From assembly GCF_009828095.1 (NCBI RefSeq), contig NZ_WTYP01000001.1, forward strand, positions 496,001 through 560,000: 64,000 nucleotides of DNA. The letters run 5' to 3'. This document shows, in pieces, positions 28,695 to 37,068 of this stretch. Position 1 is the stretch's first letter. Every line of letters begins with the position of its first letter. Position numbers and translations under genes: made by a program. The notes beneath the pieces are model-generated. The model did not search any database. It was not told the DNA's origin and worked only from the letters and a program-made list of their open reading frames with translations. The stretch comes from Pontixanthobacter luteolus. Its GTDB lineage: Bacteria > Pseudomonadota > Alphaproteobacteria > Sphingomonadales > Sphingomonadaceae.

Positions 28695-29750
28695 ATGTCC
28701 GTCAACACCAAGAACTGGCAGGAACTTAAGAAACCCAACACCCTCGAGATCAAGGAAGGCGGCGACAAGGCTCGCAAAGCTACCTTTATCGCAGAACCGC
28801 TAGAGCGCGGTTTTGGCCTGACACTCGGTAACGCGCTTCGTCGCGTTCTGCTGTCGAGCCTGCAGGGTGCCGCTATCACCTCGATCAAGATCGAGAATGT
28901 CCTTCATGAATTCTCGTCGCTTGCCGGCGTTCGCGAAGACGTGACCGACATCGTTCTGAACGTGAAGCAAATCGCTCTCAAGATGGAAGGCGAAGGCCCC
29001 AAGCGCCTGCAGCTTTCCGCAACTGGCCCGGCCGAAATCAAGGCTGGCGATATTGCCGTTTCCGGCGACATCGAAGTGATGAACAAGGATCTCGTGATCT
29101 GTCACCTCGATGAAGGCGCGACCTTCAACATGGAACTCACCGCCGACGTTGGCAGCGGCTATGTTCCAGCTGTTCAGAACCGCCCGGCCGACGCGCCGAT
29201 CGGCCTGATCCCGGTCGACTCGCTTTATTCGCCTGTCCGTCAGGTCAGCTACAAGGTCGAGAAGGCCCGTGTTGGTCAGGAACTCGACTTCGACAAGCTG
29301 AGCCTGAATGTCGAAACCGACGGCACTGTCACTCCTGAAGACGCGGTGGCTTATGCTGCGCGCATCCTTCAGGACCAGCTGACGCTGTTCGTCCACTTCG
29401 AAGACGGTATTCCTCAGCCGCAGAGCGCGATGATCGGTCACGCTGCTGCACCGCAGGAAGACGATGCCAACCAGCTCAACCGCTACCTTCTCAAGAAGGT
29501 CGACGAGCTGGAACTGTCGGTACGTTCGGCCAACTGCCTCAAGAACGACAACATCATCTATATCGGCGATCTGGTCCAGAAGACCGAAGCCGAGATGCTG
29601 CGTACGCCGAACTTCGGCCGCAAGTCGCTCAACGAGATCAAGGAAGTGCTTTCCAGCATGGGTCTGCGTCTCGGCATGGACATCCCCGGATGGCCGCCTG
29701 AGAACATCGAAGAAATGGCCAAGAAGCTCGAACAAGAGCTGCTCGGTTAA
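28695..29750 (+). CDS. rpoA: DNA-directed RNA polymerase subunit alpha
   Basis: The alpha subunit nucleates RNA polymerase assembly and its C-terminal domain binds UP elements and activators. The 351-residue product has the N-terminal dimerisation domain with [20 protein letters not shown] and [10 protein letters not shown], a linker around residue 250, and the C-terminal domain with [14 protein letters not shown] and [17 protein letters not shown]. Length is slightly above E. coli (329). Confidence 0.98.
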   Translation: MSVNTKNWQELKKPNTLEIKEGGDKARKATFIAEPLERGFGLTLGNALRRVLLSSLQGAAITSIKIENVLHEFSSLAGVREDVTDIVLNVKQIALKMEGEGPKRLQLSATGPAEIKAGDIAVSGDIEVMNKDLVICHLDEGATFNMELTADVGSGYVPAVQNRPADAPIGLIPVDSLYSPVRQVSYKVEKARVGQELDFDKLSLNVETDGTVTPEDAVAYAARILQDQLTLFVHFEDGIPQPQSAMIGHAAAPQEDDANQLNRYLLKKVDELELSVRSANCLKNDNIIYIGDLVQKTEAEMLRTPNFGRKSLNEIKEVLSSMGLRLGMDIPGWPPENIEEMAKKLEQELLG

Positions 29751-29831
29751 AAGGTTTCGGCGGCGCACCTCAAACGCCGCCAGCTTTGGGGTACCTCAAA
29801 CGGCCCCTCATCGAACTGAAGGAAGAATATA

Positions 29832-30257
29832 ATGCGTCACGGAATTTCACAGCGTAAGCTGAGCCGTAAATCGGGCCACCGTAAGGCCCTGTTCCGCAAC
29901 ATGTCGGCTGCGCTGATCAAGCACGAGCAGATCATGACCACGGCCCCTAAAGCCAAGGAACTGCGTCCTTACATCGAAAAGCTGATCACGCTGGCAAAGC
30001 GTGGTGGTCTTTCGAACCGCCGTCTCGCGCAGAGCCGCCTGCTTGACGAAACACAGCTCAAGAAGCTGTTCGATGTCCTGGCAGAGCGTTATTCTGATCG
30101 CGAAGGTGGTTACACCCGCATCATCAAGGCCGGCATTCGCGCCTCCGACAGCGCTCCTCTCGCAGTGATCGAACTGGTCGACCGCGATGTGGACGCCAAG
30201 GGTCAGGATAGCGGTCCGGTCATGAACGCTGTCGAAGAAGAACTCGAAGACGCGTAA
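29832..30257 (+). CDS. rplQ: 50S ribosomal protein L17
   Basis: L17 lies near the tunnel exit rim. The 141-residue product starts [20 protein letters not shown], includes [21 protein letters not shown] and [20 protein letters not shown]. It is the last gene of the ribosomal cluster; a strong terminator follows. A GGCGGCG/CGCCGCC hairpin lies in the 81-bp gap from rpoA. Confidence 0.97.
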   Translation: MRHGISQRKLSRKSGHRKALFRNMSAALIKHEQIMTTAPKAKELRPYIEKLITLAKRGGLSNRRLAQSRLLDETQLKKLFDVLAERYSDREGGYTRIIKAGIRASDSAPLAVIELVDRDVDAKGQDSGPVMNAVEEELEDA

Positions 30258-30286
30258 GAGCGAACTTCAAACCAGATCACCAAAGG

Positions 30287-30319
30287 GGGCCGGGCGGTAA
30301 CGCTCGGCCCTTTTTGTTT
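30287..30319 (+). terminator. Intrinsic terminator after rplQ
   Basis: A 10-bp stem (30287-30296 with 30301-30310, one G-U) closes on GTAA, followed by TTTTTGTTTG. It ends the alpha operon. Confidence 0.9.
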
Positions 30320-30348
30320 GCACCAATTAAATCCGCCTGCACTTTGAG

Positions 30349-30394
30349 TTGACAATCCGACCGTTCAGGCAGACATTTCTGTCATGACAGAAAT
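30349..30394 (+). promoter_or_regulatory. GbsR-type gene promoter with palindromic operator over the start codon
   Basis: A perfect TTGACA -35 box lies at 30349-30354, and GACATT, 17 bases further on, may be the -10. A perfect 20-bp palindrome, ATTTCTGTCATGACAGAAAT, covers 30375-30394 and contains the ATG start codon (30384-30386) at its centre. Its position over the presumed -10 end and the translation start fits autorepression by the encoded MarR-fold protein. Confidence 0.65.
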
Positions 30395-30950
30395 TAATGC
30401 CGAGTCGCGTTTATCGCCTGCGATCGCCAAGTTCGTGCTTCATTGGGGCGACCTTGGCGGCCAGTGGGGCGTCAATCGCTCAGTCGCGCAAATCCACGCG
30501 CTGCTGTTTATTTCCGACGCACCGCTAACTGCGGAAGATATAGCGGAAAAGCTCTCGATGGCACGGTCAAACGTTTCCAATTCGCTGCGCGAACTGCTTG
30601 CATGGAAGTTGATACACCGCGTGCCCATGCTGGGCGAACGGCGCGATCATTATGCGGCTGAGGGTGACATCTGGGAAATGGCCACCCGCATCGCCCAAGG
30701 GCGCAAGGAACGAGAGATCGATCCTGCAGAAGCGGCGCTGCGCGAATGCAATCAGGAAGCCCAGCACGATCCCCAGGTCAGCGTGGAAGCGCGGCAAAAA
30801 CTGGAAGGTATGCTTAGCTTCGTAACCACCATGTCGAGCTGGCACGACGAAATGCTCAGGGTGCCAAAGCCGGCATTGATGGCACTGATCAGGATGGGAT
30901 CGGGAATAACGCGCCTGATCAACTGGGGAAGCAAATCAAAAGACATATAG
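30384..30950 (+). CDS. GbsR/MarR family transcriptional regulator
   Basis: The 188-residue product has a winged helix-turn-helix of the GbsR branch (LTAEDIAEKLSMARSNVSNS, then LRELLAWKLIHRVP, about residues 48-81) and a helical C-terminal half. GbsR in Bacillus senses choline, but related proteins have other ligands. The ATG lies in the centre of a 20-bp palindrome, likely its own operator. Two downstream genes on the same strand (a DUF4166 protein and an oxidoreductase-like protein) may form its regulon. Confidence 0.85.
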   Translation: MTEINAESRLSPAIAKFVLHWGDLGGQWGVNRSVAQIHALLFISDAPLTAEDIAEKLSMARSNVSNSLRELLAWKLIHRVPMLGERRDHYAAEGDIWEMATRIAQGRKEREIDPAEAALRECNQEAQHDPQVSVEARQKLEGMLSFVTTMSSWHDEMLRVPKPALMALIRMGSGITRLINWGSKSKDI

Positions 30951-30974
30951 GCTCTTGAGAATTGGGGAAGAGCG

Positions 30975-31652
30975 ATGGTGGCAGGAAATAGACAAATTTG
31001 GATCAGCCGAGGTCAGCCGGAAGTACTCCCCCCGGGGGCATCGCAACCAGCATACGATGCAAGGTTCCGCCGTTTGTTGCCTGCAAGCGATTGGGCGCAG
31101 CTCCCGGAATTGGTGCGGCGGCGCTTCTCCAAGCGTCTGGGTGCATCACAAACCGCACTGTATAAGGGCCGTGTGGTCGAAACCCGTCATTCGCGCCTTG
31201 GCTGGATGCTGGCGCAGGTATGCCGGGTGATCGGGGCACCGCTGCCCCTTTACCGGGATAACGATGTTCCCGCTGTCGTAAGCGTGAGCGAGGATGCGCA
31301 GAGCGGGGGTCAATGCTGGACCCGCATATACGGACGCAGGGACGGTTTCCCGCAGGTCATACACAGCGCAAAACGATTTGCCGGGCCGACCGGGCTGGAG
31401 GAATATCTGGGGCGGAAACTGGGCATGGCCTTGTCGGTCAGTACGGAGGCAAACGAACTGGTGTTTCGCAGCGCCCATTATTTCCTGATGCTGTTCGGAA
31501 GGCGTGTGAAGCTGCCGCACTGGATGGGGCCGGGCAGAACTATGGTGCGGCACCGCGATCTTGGAGAGGGGCGTTTTGCCTTCGATCTCGACGTGATCCA
31601 CCCTCTGTTCGGAGAACTGGTGCACCAACATGCGGAATTTCAGGATGTCTGA
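30975..31652 (+). CDS. DUF4166 domain-containing protein
   Basis: The 225-residue product matches the pattern of DUF4166 proteins, with YDARFRRLLP near the start, CWTRIYGR in the middle and FAFDLDVIHPLFGELVHQHA at the end. In several bacteria this domain is encoded next to, or fused with, a saccharopine-dehydrogenase-like domain, exactly as here. Biochemical function is not known. It starts 24 bases after the GbsR-type gene and its end overlaps the next gene by eight bases, so the three are likely one transcript. Confidence 0.78.
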   Translation: MVAGNRQIWISRGQPEVLPPGASQPAYDARFRRLLPASDWAQLPELVRRRFSKRLGASQTALYKGRVVETRHSRLGWMLAQVCRVIGAPLPLYRDNDVPAVVSVSEDAQSGGQCWTRIYGRRDGFPQVIHSAKRFAGPTGLEEYLGRKLGMALSVSTEANELVFRSAHYFLMLFGRRVKLPHWMGPGRTMVRHRDLGEGRFAFDLDVIHPLFGELVHQHAEFQDV

Positions 31653-32802
31653 GATCCCCAAATCGCTACGAGTACTCATAATCGGCGGCAGCGGCGTTTT
31701 CGGGAGCAGGCTTGCGGAACTGGCGGCGCAAGAACCCGGAGTTTCGCTGACCCTCGCGGGCCGCAATTTGGACCGGCTTGGAAAGATCGCCAACGCTTTG
31801 GTGCCGCAGTCTTCGGTGCTTCAGCTGGACCGGGATTTGATCGAACCGGGCGATCTGGAACCGTTCGACCTGGTGATCGATGCGGCAGGTCCGTTTCAGG
31901 CATCAAGGCCGCAAGTCATCGCCGCAGCGCTGGGTTCGGGCACGCCCTATGTCGACCTTGCCGATGGTCGGCGGTTCGTAGCCGATTTTCCTTCTTTCGA
32001 TGATGCCGCCAAGCGCTGCGGAGTGCCGCTGGTTACAGGGGCGAGTTCGATCCCCGCACTATCGCACGCGGTGCTGGACCGCATGGTGAGCAGGTGGAGT
32101 GCGGTTGAGGACATTCGAATAGGGATATTCCCGGGCAACCGCGCGCCGCGCGGCCTGTCGGTTGTGCAAGCGATCCTTTCCTATGTTGGAAAGCCGGTAA
32201 AGGTATTCCGGGAAGGCGAATGGCAGCAAGTCCCTGGCTGGGGCCTGACCCACAGCGAGCAAATTCCGGGCGGCGGAAAACGCTGGGCCAGCGTGTGTGA
32301 TACACCTGAACAGGACTTGCTGGTCCAGCGTTACAGGCCGCGCCGATCAGCGGAATTTTTCGCCGGGCTGGAATTGGGCCTGCTCCACCACGGTCTCGCG
32401 ATGCTGTCGATGCCTGTCCGCTGGGGCTGGATCGCCAGTCTGCTTCCGTTCTCGAAAGTGATGCTGGCTGCGGCCAAACTGTTCCTGCCATTCGGGTCGG
32501 ATAGAGGCGCGATGATCGTTTCCGCGAACGGAGAGGACCAGATGGGGCGGCCCATAAATGCGCGGTGGAGCCTGGAAGCGATTAGCAACCGAGGACCTTT
32601 TGTGCCTGTGCTCGCCGCGCTTTGCATGATCCGCAGGTTTCGCGATGGATGGCCGCCTGAACCCGGCGCGCATGTGTGCGCCGGGTTGCTGTGCCTTAGC
32701 GAGTTCGAAGATGATATGGCCAAGCTGGGGATCGTGCACCGGTTCGAGGAAACGCATGGCAAGCCGGCGGATGTTTTGACAGGCGGGGCGAAGGCCGCTT
32801 AA
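31645..32802 (+). CDS. Saccharopine dehydrogenase-like NAD(P)-binding protein
   Basis: The 385-residue product opens with a Rossmann motif, LIIGGSGVFGSRLAEL (about residues 11-26), and has VIDAAGPFQ and YVDLADG, typical of the saccharopine dehydrogenase/trans-acting enoyl reductase superfamily. Substrate unknown. ATG 31645 gives MSEIPKSLRV and overlaps the DUF4166 stop by eight bases, indicating translational coupling. A hydrophobic stretch near residues 240-290 may touch the membrane. Confidence 0.82.
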   Translation: MSEIPKSLRVLIIGGSGVFGSRLAELAAQEPGVSLTLAGRNLDRLGKIANALVPQSSVLQLDRDLIEPGDLEPFDLVIDAAGPFQASRPQVIAAALGSGTPYVDLADGRRFVADFPSFDDAAKRCGVPLVTGASSIPALSHAVLDRMVSRWSAVEDIRIGIFPGNRAPRGLSVVQAILSYVGKPVKVFREGEWQQVPGWGLTHSEQIPGGGKRWASVCDTPEQDLLVQRYRPRRSAEFFAGLELGLLHHGLAMLSMPVRWGWIASLLPFSKVMLAAAKLFLPFGSDRGAMIVSANGEDQMGRPINARWSLEAISNRGPFVPVLAALCMIRRFRDGWPPEPGAHVCAGLLCLSEFEDDMAKLGIVHRFEETHGKPADVLTGGAKAA

Positions 32803-32810
32803 CTCCCGCG

Positions 32811-34166
32811 ATGATCCGTCAAACCCTCGCAGCCAGCGTGCTGCTTATCGCCGCAAGTCCTGCCGCTGCCCAGAGCCAGCAAGAAGCACTGGATGCCCGT
32901 TATGACCGGGCGCTTGCCGCGGGATACAAGGCGCTGTTCCTGTGCGGCGCGATCGCCAATGCAGACCGCGTTGGCCAGGACCGCCTTGCAGAGCATGTCG
33001 AGCAATGGGAACTGACCGGTATTCAGGCGCCGCTTGATGACATAATCCGCACGCTGCCGCATGAAATTGTTACCGATCCGAACGGTGTCGTCGATCATGT
33101 CACGGTCACCTGGGCCGACGACATGCCGCCGCGCGTCGCAGAATATCGCGGCCGTGCCGGCTGCGCGATCATGCCGCCCGGCACGGTTCCCGAAACCGAC
33201 AGTAATAGTTTTCCCAAGTACGGGGACGCGTTGATCCGCAATTGGCACACCCGCATCGATACTCCGGTACGCAGCCGTCTAGAGGCCGCGTTCACGGACG
33301 ATTACGGAAAGGGTGCACGCACCACATCCGTCATCATCGATCAAGGCGGGCAGGTGGTCGATGAAATGTCCGCCGAGGGATTTGGCCCGTTCATGCCGCA
33401 GCGGACCTGGTCGGTTGCCAAGAGCATCGCTGCAACACTGGTCGGCATGGCGGTTCAGCGGGGCGAAGCGGATGTGCACGCGTCGGCAGGTCTCGGTGCG
33501 GGTGAAGGCGATCCTCGCGCGACGATCACCATTGACCATCTGTTGCGGATGGCATCGGGTAGATATTCGGACACCGCAGGCAACCGCACCGACCCGATCT
33601 ATTTCGGGGGTGCAACGGTTGATGAACGCGCGGCGAACTGGCCGCTGATGTACAAGCCCGGCACGGCTTACCGCTACGCCAATAACGATACGCTGATGGC
33701 TGTTGCAGCGATCAAGAGCAGCTTGGCCGCCCCCTCTGTGACCGAGCAGCTGTGGGATATCGGCATGACGAATACGACGGCAGAGGCTGACTGGCAGGGC
33801 AACTTCATCCTTTCCAGCCAAGTGTGGGCCAGTCCGTTCGATCTGGTGGAGCTCGGCAGGCTTTACCTGAACGACGGTATGCGGGGTAACAGTCGCGTGC
33901 TGCCCGAAGGGTGGAGAGACTACGTGTCCGCCCCATCGGGCCCGCAACCCGAAGGCCGGGCGTTTGGTTATGGTGCCGGGTTCTGGCTGTTTAACAATTC
34001 ACCGGGTGTTCCAGCCGATACCTTTGCTGCGATGGGCAATCGCGGACAGTACGTGGTGATCGTACCGAGCCGTGACGTGGTGATTGTACGGCGCGGAGAA
34101 GATCCGGTCGGAAGCAGGTTCGATATCGCTGCATTCACGCGGGATGTGTTGGCAGATCTGGACTAG
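32811..34166 (+). CDS. Exported serine hydrolase, class C beta-lactamase-like
   Basis: The 451-residue protein has a signal peptide ending SPAAAQS. After an extra N-terminal region of about 150 residues comes a beta-lactamase-like domain with the SxxK motif SVAK (201-204), HLLRMASGRYSD and the YxN motif YAN in YRYANND (about residue 287). It is likely a periplasmic D,D-peptidase or esterase rather than a true beta-lactamase, but the fold cannot distinguish these. It starts eight bases after the saccharopine-dehydrogenase-like gene and may be its last operon member. Confidence 0.85.
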   Translation: MIRQTLAASVLLIAASPAAAQSQQEALDARYDRALAAGYKALFLCGAIANADRVGQDRLAEHVEQWELTGIQAPLDDIIRTLPHEIVTDPNGVVDHVTVTWADDMPPRVAEYRGRAGCAIMPPGTVPETDSNSFPKYGDALIRNWHTRIDTPVRSRLEAAFTDDYGKGARTTSVIIDQGGQVVDEMSAEGFGPFMPQRTWSVAKSIAATLVGMAVQRGEADVHASAGLGAGEGDPRATITIDHLLRMASGRYSDTAGNRTDPIYFGGATVDERAANWPLMYKPGTAYRYANNDTLMAVAAIKSSLAAPSVTEQLWDIGMTNTTAEADWQGNFILSSQVWASPFDLVELGRLYLNDGMRGNSRVLPEGWRDYVSAPSGPQPEGRAFGYGAGFWLFNNSPGVPADTFAAMGNRGQYVVIVPSRDVVIVRRGEDPVGSRFDIAAFTRDVLADLD

Positions 34167-34197
34167 TGTCGGCGCGTTCACATAAGTAGGCACTTTC

Positions 34198-34221
34198 CTG
34201 AACATTTGCTGCAAGGTTCAG
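34198..34221. repeat. Inverted repeat upstream of the first basic exported protein
   Basis: CTGAAC at 34198-34203 and GTTCAG at 34216-34221 face each other across 12 bases. The site lies 83 bases before the ATG and 31 bases after the serine hydrolase stop, so it may be an operator or part of a termination hairpin. Confidence 0.35.
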
Positions 34222-34303
34222 TCAGGGTCCTCTCACAGCGAATCATCTAAACCACGTTTGAAGCCGGGGCACTACCGTTCCGGGAACAAGCGAGGAACTT
34301 CTC

Positions 34304-34861
34304 ATGAAGACCATTTCCAAAGCACTTGCAGGAACCATCGCCGCAGGCGCGATGGCAATGACTTCTGCAGCACCCGCTGCAGCACGCGACCGCCACAATG
34401 ATGGCATTTCCGCCGGCGAAGTAATCGCCGGAGCGGTAATCCTTGGCGGTATCGCTGCTGTCCTGTCGAGCGGCAAGAACGACCGATATCGCGACCGCGA
34501 CTACCGGTATGACGACCGTCGCGGGTACAACCGCAATTACTACCGCGGGCAGGGTAGCCGCCAGGCAGTCGAAAAATGTGTCCGTGCAGTCGAGCGTGAC
34601 GCACGCCGCGCAGGCTACCGGTTTGCCGACGTTACCCAGATCCGCGATGTCGACCGTGAACGGCGCGGCTGGGAAGTGAAGGGCCGCTTGGTCGTCGATG
34701 GCCAGCGTGGCTACGGCTACCGTGACAATTATCGCTATAACGACCGGCGCAATGGCTATCGCGATAGCCGCTATCGCGGGGATACCGGCAAGTTCAGCTG
34801 TGATGTCCGCAGAGGCCGGGTCGTAGATATCGACTATAGCGGCATTCGGGGCCTGCGTTGA
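34304..34861 (+). CDS. Exported basic protein, tandem paralogue 1
   Basis: No named family is recognised. The 185-residue product has a signal peptide (cleaved near AAPAAARD), then a hydrophobic segment AGEVIAGAVILGGIAAVLSS (about residues 36-55). A strongly Arg/Tyr/Asp-rich region follows, and then a folded-looking part with VEKCVRAVERDARRAGYRF and GWEVKGRLVV, ending in a short FSCDVRRGRVVDIDY stretch. The two cysteines could form a disulfide in the periplasm. It shares this plan with the next gene. GAGGAAC precedes the ATG. Confidence 0.72.
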   Translation: MKTISKALAGTIAAGAMAMTSAAPAAARDRHNDGISAGEVIAGAVILGGIAAVLSSGKNDRYRDRDYRYDDRRGYNRNYYRGQGSRQAVEKCVRAVERDARRAGYRFADVTQIRDVDRERRGWEVKGRLVVDGQRGYGYRDNYRYNDRRNGYRDSRYRGDTGKFSCDVRRGRVVDIDYSGIRGLR

Positions 34862-34889
34862 TCGCCAGTCCGCCCAATTAACCACCGGC

Positions 34890-34923
34890 AGACGGTTCAG
34901 GCTGACGCAAGCCTGGACCGTCT
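34890..34923. repeat. 14-bp hairpin between the two paralogues
   Basis: Bases 34890-34903 pair with 34910-34923 over 14 bp with one G-U, around a 6-base loop. No T-run follows. It lies 28 bases after the first gene and 60 before the second and may stabilise the 3' end of the first transcript or reduce read-through. Confidence 0.5.
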
Positions 34924-34983
34924 AGTCATGTCCAGCACAGTGGCGGCCGGGTGCTGCCCGTTTCAAATCAGGGGGTATTGATT

Positions 34984-35694
34984 ATGACCCGTTTCAAGAC
35001 TTTTTCCGCCGCAGCGGCGCTTACCGCATCTCTTGCAATGGCAGCTTCTCCGGTTGCTGCAGCGAATATCGGTGTACAGCCGGCCGCCGTTTCGATCCCG
35101 GTCGATGACGGCTGGAGCGAAGCGGAGGAAAGCGGCGATTATTACCGCCGATACCGCCACCGCCGCCACCGCGGCGTTGATGCCGGAGACGTTATTGCCG
35201 GTGTTCTGATACTGGGCGGGATTGCAGCTGTTGCCAGCGCTGCTTCCAATAACAGCCGGAATGAGCGCCGCTATCCTGCGCCTCCGCCCCGCTACCCCGA
35301 TAACGATCGCCGTTCAAACAGCGGTCAGGGTATCGACCGCGCCGTGGACATGTGCCTCAGCGAGATCGAACGCGACGTGCGCGTCGATAGTGTCGACAGC
35401 GTGGACCGTTCGGGTGATGGCTGGCGTGTGACTGGCCGGATATACAATGGCGATGGTTTCACCTGCCGTATCGGCAATGACGGCGCCGTCGATGGTATCA
35501 CGTATGGTGGACGCTCGGCTGCTCTTGGCGGGGCAATAGAAGATCGCCAATGGAGCGACGATCGCTACACTTCCGCACGTGCGCGCAGTGATAGCGGCAA
35601 TGCGCCGGTCTTTTCGGATGACAAACTGCCCGCATATCCGGGCGGACCAATCGACGGCGATCAGGACGAAGACGGCGAAACCTACGGCGGCTAA
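34984..35694 (+). CDS. Exported basic protein, tandem paralogue 2
   Basis: The 236-residue product has the same layout as its upstream neighbour. A signal peptide ends near PVAAAN, the hydrophobic segment AGDVIAGVLILGGIAAVASA spans about residues 62-81, then comes a polar low-complexity stretch. The related C-terminal part has DMCLSEIERDVRVDSVDSVD and GWRVTGRIYNGDGFTCRIG. Paralogue 2 adds a tail of about 70 residues rich in Asp, Ser and Gly. ATG 34984 is preferred to the upstream in-frame start at 34951. It is convergent with the TRIC-like gene, six bases apart. Confidence 0.72.
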   Translation: MTRFKTFSAAAALTASLAMAASPVAAANIGVQPAAVSIPVDDGWSEAEESGDYYRRYRHRRHRGVDAGDVIAGVLILGGIAAVASAASNNSRNERRYPAPPPRYPDNDRRSNSGQGIDRAVDMCLSEIERDVRVDSVDSVDRSGDGWRVTGRIYNGDGFTCRIGNDGAVDGITYGGRSAALGGAIEDRQWSDDRYTSARARSDSGNAPVFSDDKLPAYPGGPIDGDQDEDGETYGG

Positions 35695-35700
35695 GCGGCC

Positions 35701-36348
35701 CTAGATATCGTCAAGACCTTCCCTGCCTTCGCGATATGAGGGCAGGGCAAGGTTCCAGCGGATTGCCGCGCTGCGCAGCAGGAAACCGGCCGCAGCAGCC
35801 ACAACCCAGGTCACGCCGTCGGGCGCGTTCGCCAATGTGCCCGCGACACACAGGCCAGCCGACAAGGCGGCAGCGGTGACGTAGAGTTCTGGTCGCATGA
35901 TGATTGATGGCCTGCCTGCTACAACGTCACGGATAATGCCGCCCGCACAACCGGTTATGATCCCCATCAACACCGCAGGTATTGGCGGAATGCCATACGA
36001 CATCGCTTTGGCAGAGCCGAGTACGGCATAGGCGGTCAGCCCCGCACCATCGGCATAATCGAGCAGTTCACCATCCCACCAGCGGGTCGGAGTCAACCAC
36101 GCGATGAGCGCGGTCCCGAGGCATATCACCGCGACCCATGCGTCGGCGACCCAGAACACCGGCGCGTCGATCAACAAGTCGCGGATCGTGCCGCCGCCAA
36201 CGCCGGTGACCAGCGCGAAAAAGCCCATTGTCACGAAGGTCTGCCGTTCTTTTGCAGCCAGCAGCGCTCCCGATAGCGCGAATATCGCCACCCCGAGCAG
36301 ATCCAGCAGGTTGATGACCGGCGTCAGGATTGCCTCATCAACAGGCAT
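35701..36348 (-). CDS. TRIC/UPF0126 family membrane protein
   Basis: The 215-residue product has seven membrane segments and two internal repeats typical of the UPF0126 (YicG/YadS) family. These contain the paired motifs GVGGGTIRDLL and GCAGGIIRDVV about 90 residues apart. Prokaryotic members are related to trimeric intracellular cation channels, and some conduct ions; substrate here is unknown. It starts one base after the stop of the PepSY gene, so the two are co-transcribed. Confidence 0.88.
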   Translation of the reverse strand: MPVDEAILTPVINLLDLLGVAIFALSGALLAAKERQTFVTMGFFALVTGVGGGTIRDLLIDAPVFWVADAWVAVICLGTALIAWLTPTRWWDGELLDYADGAGLTAYAVLGSAKAMSYGIPPIPAVLMGIITGCAGGIIRDVVAGRPSIIMRPELYVTAAALSAGLCVAGTLANAPDGVTWVVAAAAGFLLRSAAIRWNLALPSYREGREGLDDI

Positions 36349-36349
36349 G

Positions 36350-37048
36350 TCAGGCTTTCACCCCGGCCTTGCGGCGGCGAAACATCAGGACGCACCCCAG
36401 CAGTGCGCCGATTACTCCGAGCAAGGCAAACAGGATCAGGATTGGGTGCGAGGTGTCCTCGCGTGTTTTCAGGTCCATGATGTGAAGGCCCCACATGAAA
36501 TCAAACACCCGCCACCAGCGCGTGCGAACCGCTGCGATTTCGCCGGTTTGCTCGCTGATGTAGACGTGTGTTCCATCTTCCAGCACGATTTGCCAGGCAG
36601 GCATCGGCCGGCGAAAATCGAATGGCACCTGATCGGCAGGGAACAGGGTTGAGCTAACGATTTTTTCGCCGCCGATGATCTGTTCTTCGGCAATCGCCCG
36701 GGCTTCGATTTCGGTTACCGCAGTTATCAGCGTTCCGCCCGGTCCGTAGCGCTGTGAAGTGCCATCCATGTATTCGATGATCGTGACCGGCTGTCCGCGT
36801 GACATCATGGTCCGGACGGATTTGACGGGGCGTTCCGGATCATCAGGTAGTGAAACCGCGATATTGATGTCTGCGGGAAGCGCCTGTTCCGCCACAGGCT
36901 GGCGCAAGTGATTGCCGCGCACTTCATCGATCGGCTTCGCGACCATGAACAGGCCGGTCAGCGTCCACATCAGGATTGGCACACCGACCAGCCAGCCAAG
37001 CCAGATGTGCCATTTTGCAAACCGCTGCATCCAGCTTTTGCGTGCCAT
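36350..37048 (-). CDS. PepSY domain membrane protein
   Basis: The 232-residue product has an N-terminal membrane helix (HIWLGWLVGVPILMWTLTGLFM), a periplasmic PepSY-like part with EIEARAIAEEQIIGG, then a second helix near the C-terminus. The helix, its HLR and DEVRG neighbours and the WGLHIMDL segment match PepSY-associated proteins, which are often linked to iron or peptide handling. ATG 37048 has GGGGA six bases upstream and is preferred to 37060. It sits 20 bases after the amidase. Confidence 0.82.
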   Translation of the reverse strand: MARKSWMQRFAKWHIWLGWLVGVPILMWTLTGLFMVAKPIDEVRGNHLRQPVAEQALPADINIAVSLPDDPERPVKSVRTMMSRGQPVTIIEYMDGTSQRYGPGGTLITAVTEIEARAIAEEQIIGGEKIVSSTLFPADQVPFDFRRPMPAWQIVLEDGTHVYISEQTGEIAAVRTRWWRVFDFMWGLHIMDLKTREDTSHPILILFALLGVIGALLGCVLMFRRRKAGVKA

Positions 37049-37068
37049 GCGATTCCCCATTGCGGTGC

